The notes: generated from the sequence alone by a model not told the origin. A stretch of 64,000 nucleotides of DNA from Pseudozyma flocculosa PF-1 (GCF_000417875.1 NW_006920881.1:784760-848759); one strand, 5' to 3'. Counted from the first letter of the stretch, positions 31,940 through 45,428 are shown. Numbers and translations: made by a program.

Positions 31940-34900
31940 TCGAGACGCAAGGGGCTATTGCTGGTGACCGCTCTGTGCTCTTGATCACTGAGCGTCGGTG
32001 GATGGCCTCGTCGAAGAGTGGCGAGGTCGGGGTGGGATGAAGTCGCGGGCCGGGAAGCCAGGATGTTTCGCCGCTGAAGGTGGATTTGGAAGGGACGCTC
32101 GAGATGGAGTCGCGGATCGCGCGTCGCGTTGATGGTCGGATCGAGCCTGCTCTCTCCTCTGCAGGGAGTCGTGTATGTGGCAGGGTGGAGCAGCGCGCGG
32201 CAAGACGTCGGACAGCGACTAAGGATGGAGAAGGGGTCGCTCGAGCCTCGAATGGCAGACTCGAAGCGCTACTAGTGGGCAGGACGAGGCGTCACGTCGA
32301 GACGCGTTCGTTTTTCGCGGATTCCGACAAATGGGAAGCAGTCGGTGGGGCCAGCGGCGAATCCGGAGATGCCGCGTAGGTATGAGGGCTGGTACGTAGG
32401 CGAAAGACGGTTCTGGTAGCTGTGGAGCGTAGCGAGGACTACGGCCAAGTGGATGATGACCTGGACGGGCTTCTGCAACGGTCGTAGAGGTCCAAGGTCG
32501 AAGGAGGAAGAAGTCGAAGGCGGGAGAAGTGGTGAAGTGTGGCAGACGGTCGTGGTGATTGAGAAGGGGGATGGTAGAGAGAACGACCGGTGGGGGGCCG
32601 CACGAGGGGGGATTGACGACCAAGAGAGCGGTAGGGGCAGACGTCAACGGGTCGGGCTGGACGCAGGGATGGGGAGGGCGCCGGCGGGGCCAGGGTCTAT
32701 CCAGGAAGAGGTGCGGGTGCCGTCTCGAATGACCACGGCGAGGGCGGCCTGAGCAGGCGGTGAGGTGGGCAGGAGACGTGAGGATCGCCGGGTCGTCGTC
32801 GAGGGGCGAGGCGAGGGAGAGGGGGGGAGGGAAGCGCCAGGCGGTTTGCGCGCTACGTAGTCGAAAGGCCAGCGAGGCGCGGTGTGATGGCAGGGGAACG
32901 GCGAGCGAAGGGACAGGCAAAAGGCGGCCCAGGATGCTTTGCCAGGTAGAGAGAGAGGGAGAGGCGAGGCGTGCGAAGAAGCGATCCAAGATCTGGATGG
33001 ACGGGAAGAGGAGGGGGGAGATGTGATGGGCGAGTCGAGGACAGACCCGAGGGTTGGACGGAGAGGGGGATGGATGAGAGGCAGGCAGGGCAGCCAGGCC
33101 AGGCCAGGCCAGGCAGCAGGAACCAGATTGACAGAGCGATCGGGTGGAAAAAAGAGACCCTGAACGGGAGGGGGGGGCGGAGAAAGACAGGCAGACAGAG
33201 AGAGGCACCAGGCAGGCCACCTGGCCAGGCCAGGCAGCTGGCGGCCCAGCCCGTCGCGACGAGAAGCAGGCAGGGTCGGGCAAAGCCAGGCAGGCAGGCA
33301 GGGCGAGGGCGGGGCAGCCAAGAAGCCACGGCCAACCCGCCCAGCCAGCGTAGCGCAAATTTAGGGCGTTTTCTTTGCCCTGCCTAAGCCTGCCTGCTGC
33401 TGCCCCCTCGAACCCCTAGCCCGCCCGCCTTCCTGCCTGCTGCCTGCCTGCTGCTTGCTTTGGCCCCCAGGGTCGAGTGTGACTGGCCCGAAGTCGTCAC
33501 GGCCCTGCCTTTCCCTCCGACTGCCAGCTGGGCTAGCTGGTCCGCCTTTCTCGTCCCCTACGTAGTCGGGCTCGCCGACGGGTCCTCCCGTCCTAGCCTG
33601 GCCTGCCTCTGGTTCCGTCGCCGCCGTCGTCCGCCCTGCAAGGCCACGCTCAAACGAGATGGCAGGGAATCTCATCGCCCCCATCTCCTTGCTTGCCTGC
33701 CTCTGAGCAGGCCTAGGGCGCTTTCTTTGGCCCGGGACGAGAATCAGAGCGGGTGCGAGGTCCGGCTATCAGAAGTCTTGAATCTCGGCGCAGCGGCTCG
33801 CACCACCGTTGGCCGCACATGCTGGAGTCCCCCTGTCCGCTCCTGCCGTACGTTTTTGGAGCGGCTCAGCATCACCTACGTCGGGCGGCGACAGCGCAGC
33901 ACCATCAGGTGGCAGCCGGTAGCGGGATGGCTGGCCGGGCCCAACTGGCGTACGTGGCAGCCGCGTCAGGCTACCGCGCCACGTCGGCGATTGAAGGCCT
34001 TCACCAGTACGCAAGCCCGACGAATGGAAGCAGCATCTCCCCGACGCCAGACGCCGCCTTGCGCAGCATGGCCTGGCCCTTCTGGCTGAGGCCGAATCGC
34101 TCGTGCATCGACCGCCCCACCCATTCGGCATCATGCCGGGGGCGGGGGAAGAGGGGGAGGAAGGCGTTGCGCCCTTCACAGGTCTCCCCAGCCTGCTGCC
34201 TTCCTGCTGCGGCATCTCCCCTGTCTGCGATCACCTGAAGTCTGGAAGCTATTGGGCACAGGGCGGACTTGCTCCGCCAGCCAGACGAGAATCCAGCAGC
34301 TAGAGCAGTTCGAGAGTGTCGGAGACGGAATCAGACAGTCCCGGCGGCCGTCTAGGCCGCCTCCCCTCGGGAGCGAGAGCACAAGAAAGGAGGGGTGGCA
34401 GCGGGCGGCCTCGCCGACGTTGGCGTCGGAGGTGGAACGGAAACTGCCAGGCCAGCGGCGTGTGGACTCTTGAGCAGGCTGTGCACACCTACGCATGGGG
34501 AGTCGATCGAAACAGGCCTCTCTCTAAAGTAAGCAGCAGCATACGGATGGTGGCTGACGGTCGAAGGTGAAGCAGCCCAGGAGGGTTAGGATGCAGGGAC
34601 CTCTCCTCGAGGCCGAACAGAGCTCACGTACTTTTGAGCCGTTGCTTGCTGCGCTGCTTACACCCGCAGCTGGTCGAGCAGTCGCCAGCCATGATACCAA
34701 CAACACACAGCAGCATCAGGCAGGTACAGCGCTGAACAATTACCGCGCCCGCCTGTGCCTGTTCCCTGCTTTCGGGGTAACCGGCAACTCTGTGCGCGAA
34801 TGTGCAACTCAAGAATCTTAATCAGAGACTGAGCGGGCCATGAACACGGACATGTGCTTCGAAGGTGGGGAGTACGTGGGCGGGACCGCTTTTTCGACGC

Positions 34901-37900
34901 TGCCGTGATCGTGGCTGCGGCTGGCCTGCGAGGTGAGCATCCGCTTCCTCCCCTTTGGCCCTCGTCCGCGGCTCAGGAGGGCCCGGACCTCACCTATGCA
35001 CGTAGAAGGCGGTCGAAGGCGCAGAGTAGTCCATTGGCCAAGCCGGCAGCGTACAGGTTAAGTGGATGTGGCTTCGGCGACTGAACCTCTAGTTCGCCAG
35101 CTGGACGGCGGAGCTCGAAATCTGCAAGAGCCAAAGTCGCTGCGCAGTCTCAGCGCGGGGCCGCAAAGCAGGCAGGTAGGGGATCGCCAGGCGGGCAGGC
35201 CGCATACGCCGTGCGCTGGACATCGTCAGCTGCTTTCCGGCCACCATCCACTTGCCCGCCTGCCAAGACGGGGACCCCTGCCTTGCCCCCCGGCAGCGGC
35301 CAGAAGAGGGTAGTGTGGTGCGAGGGTGTGGCGCCCTTGAACCCTTTCCGCCGCGAGTCTAAAAACTACTCGAGCCGACGCCAAACATCGTCGGCGCATG
35401 CTAGACAACAAACCACGTCCTTCCTGAGGCCTGGGCCCGTTGTCACCCACCCTCCTTCAGGCTGCACGACGTCTGCGCTTCCTCACGCAGATGCACTCGC
35501 AAACATATATGTTGGGCCTCGCCTGGCAGAGACCGGCACACCACAGGTACATACAGTAGTAGCAGCTCAGGCGGCCGGCTACAGCTCATCGGAACAGCTG
35601 ATGGCGCGGCTGAGCCACCCGCGACGGCCGCAGCAGCATCGGTGTGCGCGCTCTGACGTTGATCGCAACCTCGCCTAGCCATCCGTGGCTGGGTCGGCAC
35701 CCACGAGGATGCACATTGGGGCAACTCCGCCTCCATACATCATCGTGGCCAGTTGCAGATGCCCTACCTGAACCGGCTTTCAGCCGAACGTGAGACGGAT
35801 CATCATGACGCTCGGACAGACGTAGCACCAATAATAATAACAAGTTAGTGTGTAAGTTTTATTTGTATCACAGCCAACGAGATGGAGAAGTTATGTAGCG
35901 ACGACCGTCGGCGACGTCCAGGCCAGGCCAGGCCAACGCGCGGCCGCTGGGCCAAGCGACCGCGCCCGGCCTGTAGAATGACGACAGGCACCAACGGATC
36001 GACGACATGTGGACGTCGGCAGCATGCTGGCATGTACCGCTCTAAAACTTGGCCCCTTGATCGCAACGGCTTATGCTCGACCGGCAAAAAGGGAGCAGGG
36101 AATCGTCATACGGTAGCGGTAGCAGTCCCGCACACCCGCACGCGCTACAGCAACTCTACGGTGCACTCTCTCCTGCGTTGCTCGGGACCTTGAAGCTTAT
36201 CCAACAGCAATGCGCTTCCACCGGTACGTGACGTGGAAGGGACCACGGCATGATTCTTGCCAGATGACACTGCCGTACAGTGCCTCATCAAGTCGGCCCG
36301 CAGCACAAACCAGGCAAGAGCAGGCCGGTGTCATCCTGCTGGTCGGCCACGCCACTAGACCGGGCCACATTGCTCCGTCCTGGTGTGTTTCGAGCCTATT
36401 GCCTCGGGATCCGGAGAGCAAGGTCGACGACCTGACGTCGGCGGAATCGCTGGATGATCTCATTTAAGTGCAGCGGAGGAGCGCTAAATCTTCTCGACGA
36501 CGTGCGGCGCTGATCGGGTCGAGCGCGGCCCCTACGTCATTCCCTAGGTATCCACACGACGGGGTTGTTGGCCGTGAAGGTGTTCCGAAACCCTTTCGCC
36601 ATCTATCCACCCGAAGCCGCCGCAACGTCAGACCCTGTTTTCAGCACAAAGACGTCCATTACTGTCCTCCGCGCCGTCGCCATCCGGCCCTGAACCGCCC
36701 TGCCGCCCCTATGTAGAGCGACCGACGAGCGACGATTGGATGTGCCTACGTTGCCTGGTTTCCCCGTGTTCTCGAATGGCAAGAAGCTTCTGTTGCACGG
36801 GAAAGCGATGGGGGTGCCAGGTGGCATCTTGACCGGCACAGCGAGCAGAGAGGCACATAGCCGTCATATTCGCCGTTGGCCGTCGCGATCGGACACGGCC
36901 AGGAACGGCCAGGGGAGGCGGAAGATCGGGATCGGCGCCATCGCGTGCTCCATGACTACACGGCTTGACAACGCGGCGTGATCGTGCCCGCGGTATCCGA
37001 CGACATTCCCGTTTACAGCCAAGCAAAAGCGTCGGCGTAGGACGAGGTATGCGTGCCGCAGCGGGGCAACTCATCTTTGATCGATACCGGTAGATCACAG
37101 TCGCGCTAGCGTCGCAGCGGTCGTCGTCGTCGTCGTCGAGCGCCGTCCGCAATCAGCGTCGTCGACTCTTGGCAAAGTTAAGACCTGCCAAGCCGAACAT
37201 GTAGACGAGCAGTCACACCGGCTCGACTCCCGGTTGGATGTATGTACGGTACCGCCAGTCGTATGGCGGCGCCGCTCGCTCGCATGGCCTTTTCCCGGCA
37301 GCGAGCGTCGATCGGGTGCACAACAAGGGCTCAGGAGAAGCAGTAGGCAGGCTCCTTGCTTGACAGCGTCGGATGAAGGCATGACCAGGTCGGGCGACGC
37401 TGCCATGGCCTTCAGGCAGACGACATCTTTCTACGGCAGTCCATTGGCGTCCATCGAGCACCGCATGGATCGCCAGTCGGGGGCCGCGGCTGATACAGTA
37501 CCTACGCTCATCCGCGCCAGGATCACGCACCAGGATCACGGGGGGAGGACACGGAGCAGGATCGTCGACCTCTCCGGTACATACATACAGTACGGGGCCT
37601 GCCTGTTGAGCATCGGCGGCCGCTCTGGGAAGCTCTCCTGCCCGAGGGGCCACAAACCGCAGGCATTATGCGACTGCCGGAACAGACGTTCTTGTGGTAC
37701 AGATGCACTCCTCTGGCGACCTGTCTTTCCGTTTGTCGCAGGCACGGAGATGGCAATGAGGGCGCTAGTCGCTGCTTAGCTTCACTCTACAAAGTCGAGC
37801 CTCGGCTTCAGCTACCGGTAACAGGAGGGCGGGCCCGAATATGTCGATCGATACAGGGTCCAGAGGCCTCCTCGCCGAGCGGTACGTGACAGAGAGAGTC

Positions 37901-40097
37901 GTGGGTGCCGACAGTGCCACTTCAGGCCCTTCGAGTGCACGTCGCGAGAGGCTGAAGCGGTCAGGTTCCTCGAGGCTCGCGTGTTCGTTCATGTCGACTT
38001 GCACACGCACTGTCCGATGCGATGGTTGTGCGAGATCCTCTAGTGGTACTGGTACAGGCCTCATGCCTTTGCTGCTTACTTGTGTATCTCGGGGGCCTCA
38101 GTCAGCTTTTCGCCGGAAGCGGGCTAGAGACTTACATACAGGAGTCATCAGCGACAACTTCGTCCATGGAGATGTCCCAACCGCCTCGCCATCGCCCTCT
38201 GGCGAATTTGAGCAGAAAGCTTGACATCTCGGTGGCCTGTCGTGGGCTGGTCGGGTCGATAGAGGCTGCAAGAGACGCTAAACACCTACCTTGGTCCAGC
38301 TAGGCAGCCTCTGTTGTGCGTAGGCAGTCTGCCGCTCGGTATCCTGAGTCCGGACTGTGGGAACAAGGGGTTGCATCAGACCTGCTGCGCGCGAACTTCT
38401 GTGCAGGGGGAAACGGTCTTTAGCCTTAGAGTGTGGACGGAGACGTCGAGACTGGTCGTGCTGCGCTGCTCAGCGAACAGGTGTGCTGCTCGATGGCAAC
38501 GGTCAACCGGCGCAGCGTGCGGAGCCTGGCGTCGCGAGAGGCGCTCAGACGACGTGGTCGGCCCGTCTGCAAAGGGTTCTGGACCCTGCACATCAGCATC
38601 GGACCCCTGGGGCCGTGGACCCTGGTTCGACCGTCGCCTGCTTCCCGAAGCCCACGTACTGTACTAGACGAAGAGGTCCTAGCCTGGGCGTGCGTGGACG
38701 GCGGAACAGGAAGGCGGGCCAGGGCCAAGTCGGGGCGGGCTGGCGCCTCTCCTTTCTTCTTCGATCCCGACGTCGCACGCCCCGTTCAGGCGCCGACGGC
38801 GGCTGCGCTTCGCGCCTCGTTGCTCGGGTTAAATGCGCCAACCATGCCTGGGTCCGGACGCCTTTGGCGAACGGGTGCTGGATTGATCCGCGCGCTAAAG
38901 TGCTTGCGAGCAAGCCTGTATGGTGGTCTTTGACGATTGGTCCGTTCACGAGGCGTTCTGCCCGAAAGGGGCCGATTGTCGCCGAAGTCGCCTGTAGACG
39001 TCGTTTCGGGCCATCGCGCAAGTTTTGCGACGGGCTGGACAGGGCGTCGATCTGTGGTCGATGCCCGTCCGTGCGAGAAAGGACGGGAAGCGGTCGACAG
39101 CTCGAGATCACGTCCGGTGGTTGCGACGCCACGTCCAGCGACTTGGAAGAGCCTCGTGCGACGCTCGACGGCGATCAGACACGTCGCACATCGCGACAGC
39201 AATCAAGACTAGACGAGCTGCACGGACCGAGCACGGCCTGCCAAGCAAGGCAGGCAGCTGTAGACCGCCGCTTGTACGACAGAGACTCGCCTTCTGTATG
39301 TATGGACGGGCGTACTGTACATATGTGCTCTGCGCGTTCGGCCTCTCGGTAAGAGATCGCCGTCGTCGCATGGGGGCAGACAACCGAGTGGCGCAGCGCC
39401 TGACTAGTCCAAGACTTGCGCCAGGAGCCATCCCGGTCCGTCAATGCAGGTTGCACCGCCAGCGCCTCTCGCTACTGTCCACTCCACCATCCAATGTCAC
39501 GCCGCCGGACGCCTCCTGCACTGACCAAACACCGGACGGGACAGCCTTCGCCGAGGCCGGAGGTCAGACAGAGGGTCCCCGGCACGGCGAGCGTTTTCGT
39601 GGCGAATTTCCGTCACCTTTGTTTTTTCTCGGGCTTTTTGCTCAACCCCTTCACGAGCGGCAACTGGCTGGCCATTGGAGCCGTCCTCGGCGAGCATCAG
39701 CTGCGAACGGACCACGACACTGATGTTGTTTCAAGGTGCCTCGAGGGCGGTACGTAGTTACAAGGGTTGCTGAAAGGGCGAGAGACGGATCGACAAAGGA
39801 GAAATCCAGCGATTTCGGTATGGACCTGGACAGTTCGAGAGAGAGAGAGGAAATCCCAAGACCTCGCGCGGGATGGCGGGGCCAGTTCGCGGAACAGATA
39901 TCGATGCTTGTGTTTGCGGCCGGGTCGTTTTGATCGTGCGGAGACAGGGAAAGTGTAGTGTCGCTCCTCTTATTCGAGAGCGCCTGCTGTGATGTCGAAG
40001 ATGGTGGTGGCGGGGTGCGCCGTTCCTCTGCGGGGCTAGCGGCCACCCACCGACCAGGCCGCAGTGCTTGCTGCGCGACCGTGCCTCGCGTCCCTCG
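31940..40097. other. 8.2-kb gene desert upstream of the NRG1-like gene
   Basis: No convincing gene on either strand. From 31940 to about 33360 the minus strand is strongly C/T-rich (many CCTC, TCCC runs), consistent with a long promoter and leader for the zinc-finger gene; its long minus-strand open frame is Pro/Leu/Ser-rich without domains. From 33.4 to 39.7 kb, open frames are short and overlap on both strands. Several GTACATAC/GTACTGTAC motifs occur at 35.5-39.3 kb, and there is a small A/T-rich patch with AATAATAATAA at about 35830. The 39.7-40.1 kb part is the 3' flank of the acidic-protein gene. Confidence 0.5.
33082..33302. repeat. AGGC-rich low-complexity tract
   Basis: Repeated AGGCC and AGGCAGG units (for example 33096-33118 and 33286-33302) inside the upstream region of the NRG1-like gene. 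Confidence 0.7.
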
Positions 40098-43000
40098 TCA
40101 GATGCTGAGAGCGTTCTCGCCATCCCGGTCGTCGAGGTCGTCGACCATGTTGCCAAAGATGCCACCAAACAGCGGCGAGTGGAGCGGGGTCTTGCACGCA
40201 GACGACGGCAGGCCGCCTGAGCTGGACAACAGGCTAGCTCTGCTTCCCACCGCCTCGCCCTCCTGGACATGGCCGAGATGCGAGCGCGCAGCCAGACCGC
40301 CGACGGGGCTGCTGCTGCTATCGCCACCAACTGCAGACGACGGGTCGAGGGCGCCCTGGACCGCCGTGGCGGCAGGTGGTCCCATGCCGACCACGGAAGC
40401 GTAGGTCGCGGGTGCCGGATTCGGGGCTGGCGCTGGCGAGGCACGCGGCGTGGGCGAGGCGTCGGTAATGCGCATGCGCGGCAGAGCAGTGGCCGGCGAA
40501 TCGCTGCGGTCCTTGGTCGTGAGGCCATGCAAGCCGGCTTCCGGCAGCTGCGGCGTAATCGGATGAGGAGAGCGGGAGGGCTCGCTCTGCGCGCTCATCA
40601 CCGACTTGACGTCGTCGTTGTTGTCGGCCCTCGTAGCCAGCAGGGCGGCACGCCGAGCTTTCCGCTCCCTCTTCTCCCGGCGAGTGATCCGTCCGGGTCC
40701 GGCACTGTTGTTCGAGGCCGACTCGACCGATGCCACACCACCGAGGCGGCCCTGTGGCATGCTGGCATGGCGCTCCAGCGAGAAAGCCCCGTGAGACGAG
40801 ACTGTGCTCCTGCCGTTGGCGCTGGCGATGTCGCCGGATCGGGTGGGGAAGAGCACCGGAGAGATGACAAATGGTCGTCGGCGGCCCCCGCCCTGACCCG
40901 CCTCGGCCTCGTCGTTGGCGGAGAGCTGGTGTTGAGGGCGAATGGGGCTCATCGAGAACATCTCCATATCGCCAGCGGCGGCCGAAGGTGTCCGGAAGGG
41001 CGAGTGCTCCTGTCGCCGCTGCGAGCGGCCGTGGGAACGCGTCAGAAGGAACGTACCAAGCGGCTGCTGGTGCTGGCTCTGTCCGAAGGCCGACGATGCC
41101 CGCTGCGAGTCGCGGAAGGTGCCCATCGGGATCTTGTCCCAGCGGGCAAAAGCGTTGAGGTTGAGGCCGGGGCGACCGTTTGCCTGCGCCGACCGCATCG
41201 TCGAAGTGCCCTCGTTTTCAGTGGCGCTGCCGCCGTATGGTTCGGGCGAGGGAGACTTGGAGGAGTTGCCGCGCCAGAGCATGTTGGCGTTGACCACATC
41301 GTCGAGGTCCATCGGGTCCACCGGCTCCGGCTCTGGCGACGAGGCGGCCACCTCGCTGAGCTCCTCGATGGTCGAGGCGCCGTCGTTTGTCGACGAGAAG
41401 CGGCGCTGACGCTTGCTGAGCTGGTCGTTGAGCGAGCTGCGTCGCGCCGCCGTGCGTTTTTTGGCCAGGCCCTTCTTCTGCAGGCTCCTCTTGCCCGAAA
41501 AGGGCGACGGGGCCTTTTTCGATCCGTCAATCACAGCTCGGTGGATTGACTTGGATGAGGTGGGCATGAACGATCCCATCTCGGGCTTGACGAAGTTGGC
41601 GCTGCGGGGGACGTCTGGCGTCCGCGGAGGCTGACCAGAGGCGTTCGGGGCCGCAGCGGTGGCGGCGACGTCAGTGGAGGCTCGTCGATGATGCTGCGAA
41701 GAGCCAGCCAACGGAGCGCTTGCCTCGCAGCTGGTGATCGTGGAAGGTAGCTGGACCCCTGCGACCAGATTGGCGGCCTCTTCGAGCGTGAGACCGAGCG
41801 CCTCGGCAGCGACTCTCAAGGTGCCTTCCGGGTCGCGCGCCAGGTCGTCGGTCGAAATGGTCAGGTCCACCTCGAGCGGCGGCTGGTCAGGCGAAGCCGA
41901 GGCACTGCCGGCTGCACTGGGCGCGGACCCGGCAGCGGGACCCGAGAGAGTCGCCACGCCGGTCTCGGCCACCGTGTCGGCGGCGCTCTGCGACGCTAGC
42001 AGCTCGGCGGTTTCCTTGGTCGAAGGGGACGGCAGGCCACTCTGCAGGCCACTAGCGGGCGACAACATGCGAGACTTGGCCGCAAGTGCGCGAGCCCGCC
42101 GCGAGTTGCGGCCTCCACGGGGCGCGACGGATCCGACCAACAAGCGCGGGTAGGGCATGTCCTCGTCGGGCAGCTCATCGGTGGTGTCGCCGTCGTCCTC
42201 GGGTGCTCCGAGCATGCCCATCGAGGCCCAGCTGGGCAGGGCACGATTCCCGTGCTCGTCGTACTCGTAGTCGGTGCTGTCGTCGTCGGTGTCGTCGACA
42301 AACTCGAACTCGCCGTCGGAACCAAAGACGGCCTCGCCATCGCCGGCGCGTGCATAGATGAGCCGGCCATCGAGGTCCTCGATCACCAGGAGCGGTACAT
42401 CGGGCTGGGCGGCGGTGGCGTCGGCGGCGGCATCCCCATGCGTGGCGGCAAGTTCCTGGGCGGTGCCGACATGGGCGATCAGCGGGGCCTCGAGGACTCC
42501 GCTCTCGAGGTCGCTGATGTCCTCGTCGGTGTCGGAATCGGTGGTAAACTCGTCGTCGTCGTCGCGCATTGCTTCTCCGGGCGCAGTCTCGCTGTCCGTC
42601 GAGGTCTCGAAGAAGTCGGTGAAGGAAGGTTCGGACGAGGTGCGGAAGCCCTCCTGCTCCTCAAAGATCTCATCCTCGACGTAGGGAAGGCCGTAGAGCC
42701 TCATGGCGTCGGGCGAGAGCGAGAGGAGGTCCGCGTCCGCCTCGTCCTCCCCGTCCTCGACATCGGCTTCACCCTCGGCCTCGTTGGCGACGTTGGCAGG
42801 ATCGCCGCCGGTTCCGCCTCCGGCAGTCGAGCGTCGACGTATTGTCGAGGATCTTGCTCGGTGTTCGGTGTCGCCTCGGCTGCTCCAATCCTGGCCATTG
42901 CTGGACTGCTGGCCCGTCGTCTCCTTGCGCACCTTTGCGCGCGCCCTCGCCTCCCTCTTGAGGGCGTCGCGAATGATGAATCGCGACTCGTCCAGCTCGT

Positions 43001-43795
43001 TTTCCTCGCCGTCGGAGCCGAGGAGCGACTCGCCGTCTCCAGCCTCGAGGAGCTTCTTCTCCATCTCGGTGTCCGAGTCGGACAGGGCCAGATCGCTGCT
43101 CCTGGCCTTTCCCTTGTCGACGCGGGAGACTGACGGCTCATCGTCGCTGGAGGGGATGTCTGTGAGGTCCGAGTCGGATTCGAGCTCATCGAAGCGCTGC
43201 TTCCGCACCGCCGACTTGCGCTCCCGACGGACGCGTTCCTTTTTGGGCCCTGCCTTGGAGGCCTTCTTGTGCGGCATGCGCTGGTGCTTGGGCGCCTGCT
43301 GCATGCTGCGCGTTGGAACGGGTAGTTTGATTCCGGGGAGATGGTGGTGGTGGGACGCCGATGAGGCGTCGTAGTCGTCGTCGTCGTAGCCGTCGCCGTC
43401 GTTGGACGAGCTCGGTGTATTCTCGTCGTCCGAAAAGACAGAGAGCCTGGGGGAGGCGGTGCCGCGCTGGTTGCGCTGCTGGAGGGAGCGGTGCTGCGAG
43501 GAGCGATGCTTTGATCCGAGGCCGGGACTGAGTCGCGAGGAGCGATGCTTTGATCCGAGGCCGGGACTGAGTCGCGAGGGTGAGGGCGAGCCCTTGAGCT
43601 TGGCGGCCTTCTTGACGTTGATGGACGAGGGGTAGTCTAGAGGCCGGGTGGAGTGACCTGAACCGGATAGCGCGGCAGACGCGATCGGGGTGAGCCAGGT
43701 GATCCGGATCGCGTCCGGAAGAACCGTCCCATCTCCGTCCTCTGCGACGCGGAAACAGCGCACTCACTGAGATCGTTTGTCAATGATCGGGACAT
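40098..43795 (-). CDS. Large acidic disordered nuclear-type protein, possibly CRF1/IFH1-like
   Basis: The model is complement(join(40098..43657,43768..43795)), 1195 aa. Exon 1 is 28 nt (MSRSLTNDLS), with a GTGAGT donor and an acceptor that continue the frame at HSTRPLDYPSS; this avoids an otherwise odd N-terminus. Residues 38-63 are a perfect 13-residue tandem repeat. A basic patch (about 150-170, KKERVRRERKSAVRKQR) precedes long Asp/Glu/Ser tracts at 170-540. Recognisable islands are PSFTDFFETSTDSE, an FGSDGEFEFVDDTDDD-type acidic stretch, EDDGDTTDELPDEDMPYPRL and, later, SKSIHRAVIDGSKKAPSPF. The acidic TTDELP motif and the later island recall the fungal CRF1/IFH1 transcription-factor domain, but only weakly. 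Otherwise the function is unknown. Confidence 0.75.
43497..43574 (-). repeat. 39-bp coding tandem duplication
   Basis: Two consecutive identical 39-bp units inside the acidic-protein gene, each encoding RLSPGLGSKHRSS. In frame, so it lengthens the protein by 13 residues. Confidence 0.95.
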
Positions 43796-45296
43796 GTATG
43801 CGTTCGCGTGGCCTCAAGCGAGGGTCGGTTTCGGGTGCCAGTGCAGGCCTCTGTCGCCGGATTAACGTGGCGAGGCTGGTCGAGGCGGATGCCCTGCGTT
43901 GGGGTGTTCAAGGCTCTGCGGCCTCAAACTGACGGGAGAGGCCGGCTGTGCCGGGCTCGAAAGGCGTGGTTCTGCGCCGGCCGGTTGAGCAGGCGTGCGA
44001 GATGCTCGTATTAAGGTAGAAGAATCCGCGGGTGTGCGAAGAGTTTGGGAGGAGCGGGAGGGAGCGTCCAACGACGATGAGCATGTTCCAGGATTTGGGT
44101 TCTAGAGGACTAGTTGCTGCCGCGAGCGTCTGACCTGAACGATGTCGAGGCCGAAGCTTCGGTGCAAGACGCTGACTGGGGCGCAGGCGGACAAGAGAGC
44201 AGCGGCTGGCGGTAGGGGGGTTGAGAATCACGGCTCAACTGGCGAGGCCGGTCGGTCGCAAGAAAGTCGGCCGATGGGGGTGAGGCGATACCAAGGAAGC
44301 AAGGACGAGCTGAAGTCGCCGCAGCTAGTCGAGATCGGGCGATGGTTTAGGACGATGGCTTCGAGGAGATGGGCGGTGAAGGCAAGGCTGCGTGTGTCTG
44401 CGTTGGGATCTGTTAGCTGGTGATGGTGTTGGATGGCGAGAGGCGTGGATGAAAGACGAGAAGAAACCCAAGGGAGCCACACCCACCATCGAAGCGTGGG
44501 CGGCGGCCCAGCGACTGGCGGGGCTGCCTGGCGGGTGGGCCGAGAAGGCCTGGCTCCACCGCACTTCCTCCAAGCCCTCTGGCAGGCACTTTGGCCAGAG
44601 GCTGAGCTGCTGCTGCGCAATCCAGGATTTTTTTTTTTTTTTTTGGTCGGTCGGTCGACCCCCGGCGGGGCGCCAGCGGGAAGGCAAGCAGAAGAGTTCC
44701 TTGGGGGGCAGGCAGGCAGGTTAGCGCAGGGCAGCGGGGGGGGGGGGTTTGGTTTTTTTCGCCCCTGCCTCTGCCATGCCGGCTTCACCCCTGCCTCCTT
44801 CTGCTGCTGCGTGGCTGCAGCCTCTTCTTGCTCATGCGCATCGAAAGGCCGGCGCGCGTGCGGTCAGGCCGGGGTGGCCTGCCAGAAGAGTAGGTCTGCC
44901 TGCCTGCTGCCGTCTCGAAAAGAGGTTCCGCTACCGGTGCTGTGGCAGGGGAAAAGGCGGTGACGAGACCGCGCGCAGAGATCACGACGAGCTCCGGCTG
45001 GCCAAAGACATACAGCGCACAACGGCAACGACGATAAGGCGACAATAGGCCTAGCCTGGGAGGGATCCATCCTGGTCGCTGATACACGGCGCTCTTGATT
45101 CATCCAGCAGGCCAGGCCCAGCTAGCGAAGGAGCCAGAGAGAAGTGCAGCCCCTAGCCTGCCTGCTTGCGAGCAGGCAGGTCGATGCCGGCGGCGGCGAC
45201 GCTTTGATGTACGTTATTTGCTGCTCGAAGTTGGTAAAACCCCGCCGGCCTGCTTTGCGCCCTCCAAGTCGAGCGGTCATCCTGCAGCCTGGCGGA

Positions 45297-45319
45297 GGGG
45301 GGGGGGGGGGGGGGGGGGG
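45297..45319. repeat. G23 homopolymer, left of the gap
   Basis: Run of 23 G residues followed by TGTGTGTTCGTCGAGCGT. A near copy of this arrangement lies to the right of the gap. Confidence 0.9.
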
Positions 45320-45428
45320 TGTGTGTTCGTCGAGCGTACACGTACGACGACCGGAACGAACGTCGCCGCCCGTCCGTCCGGGGTCGGGACACTCGTCGTC
45401 GTTCTACACGAAGGAGGCGACAAACGAC

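Noticed and set aside
32219..33358. Minus-strand open frame (379 codons), Pro/Leu/Ser-rich
   Set aside because: Lies in the pyrimidine-rich upstream region of the NRG1-like gene; low complexity, no domain or splice pattern supporting coding.
38357..39352. Plus-strand open frame (331 codons) in the desert
   Set aside because: Arg/Cys/Gly-rich, overlaps equally long frames on both strands, no conserved motif.
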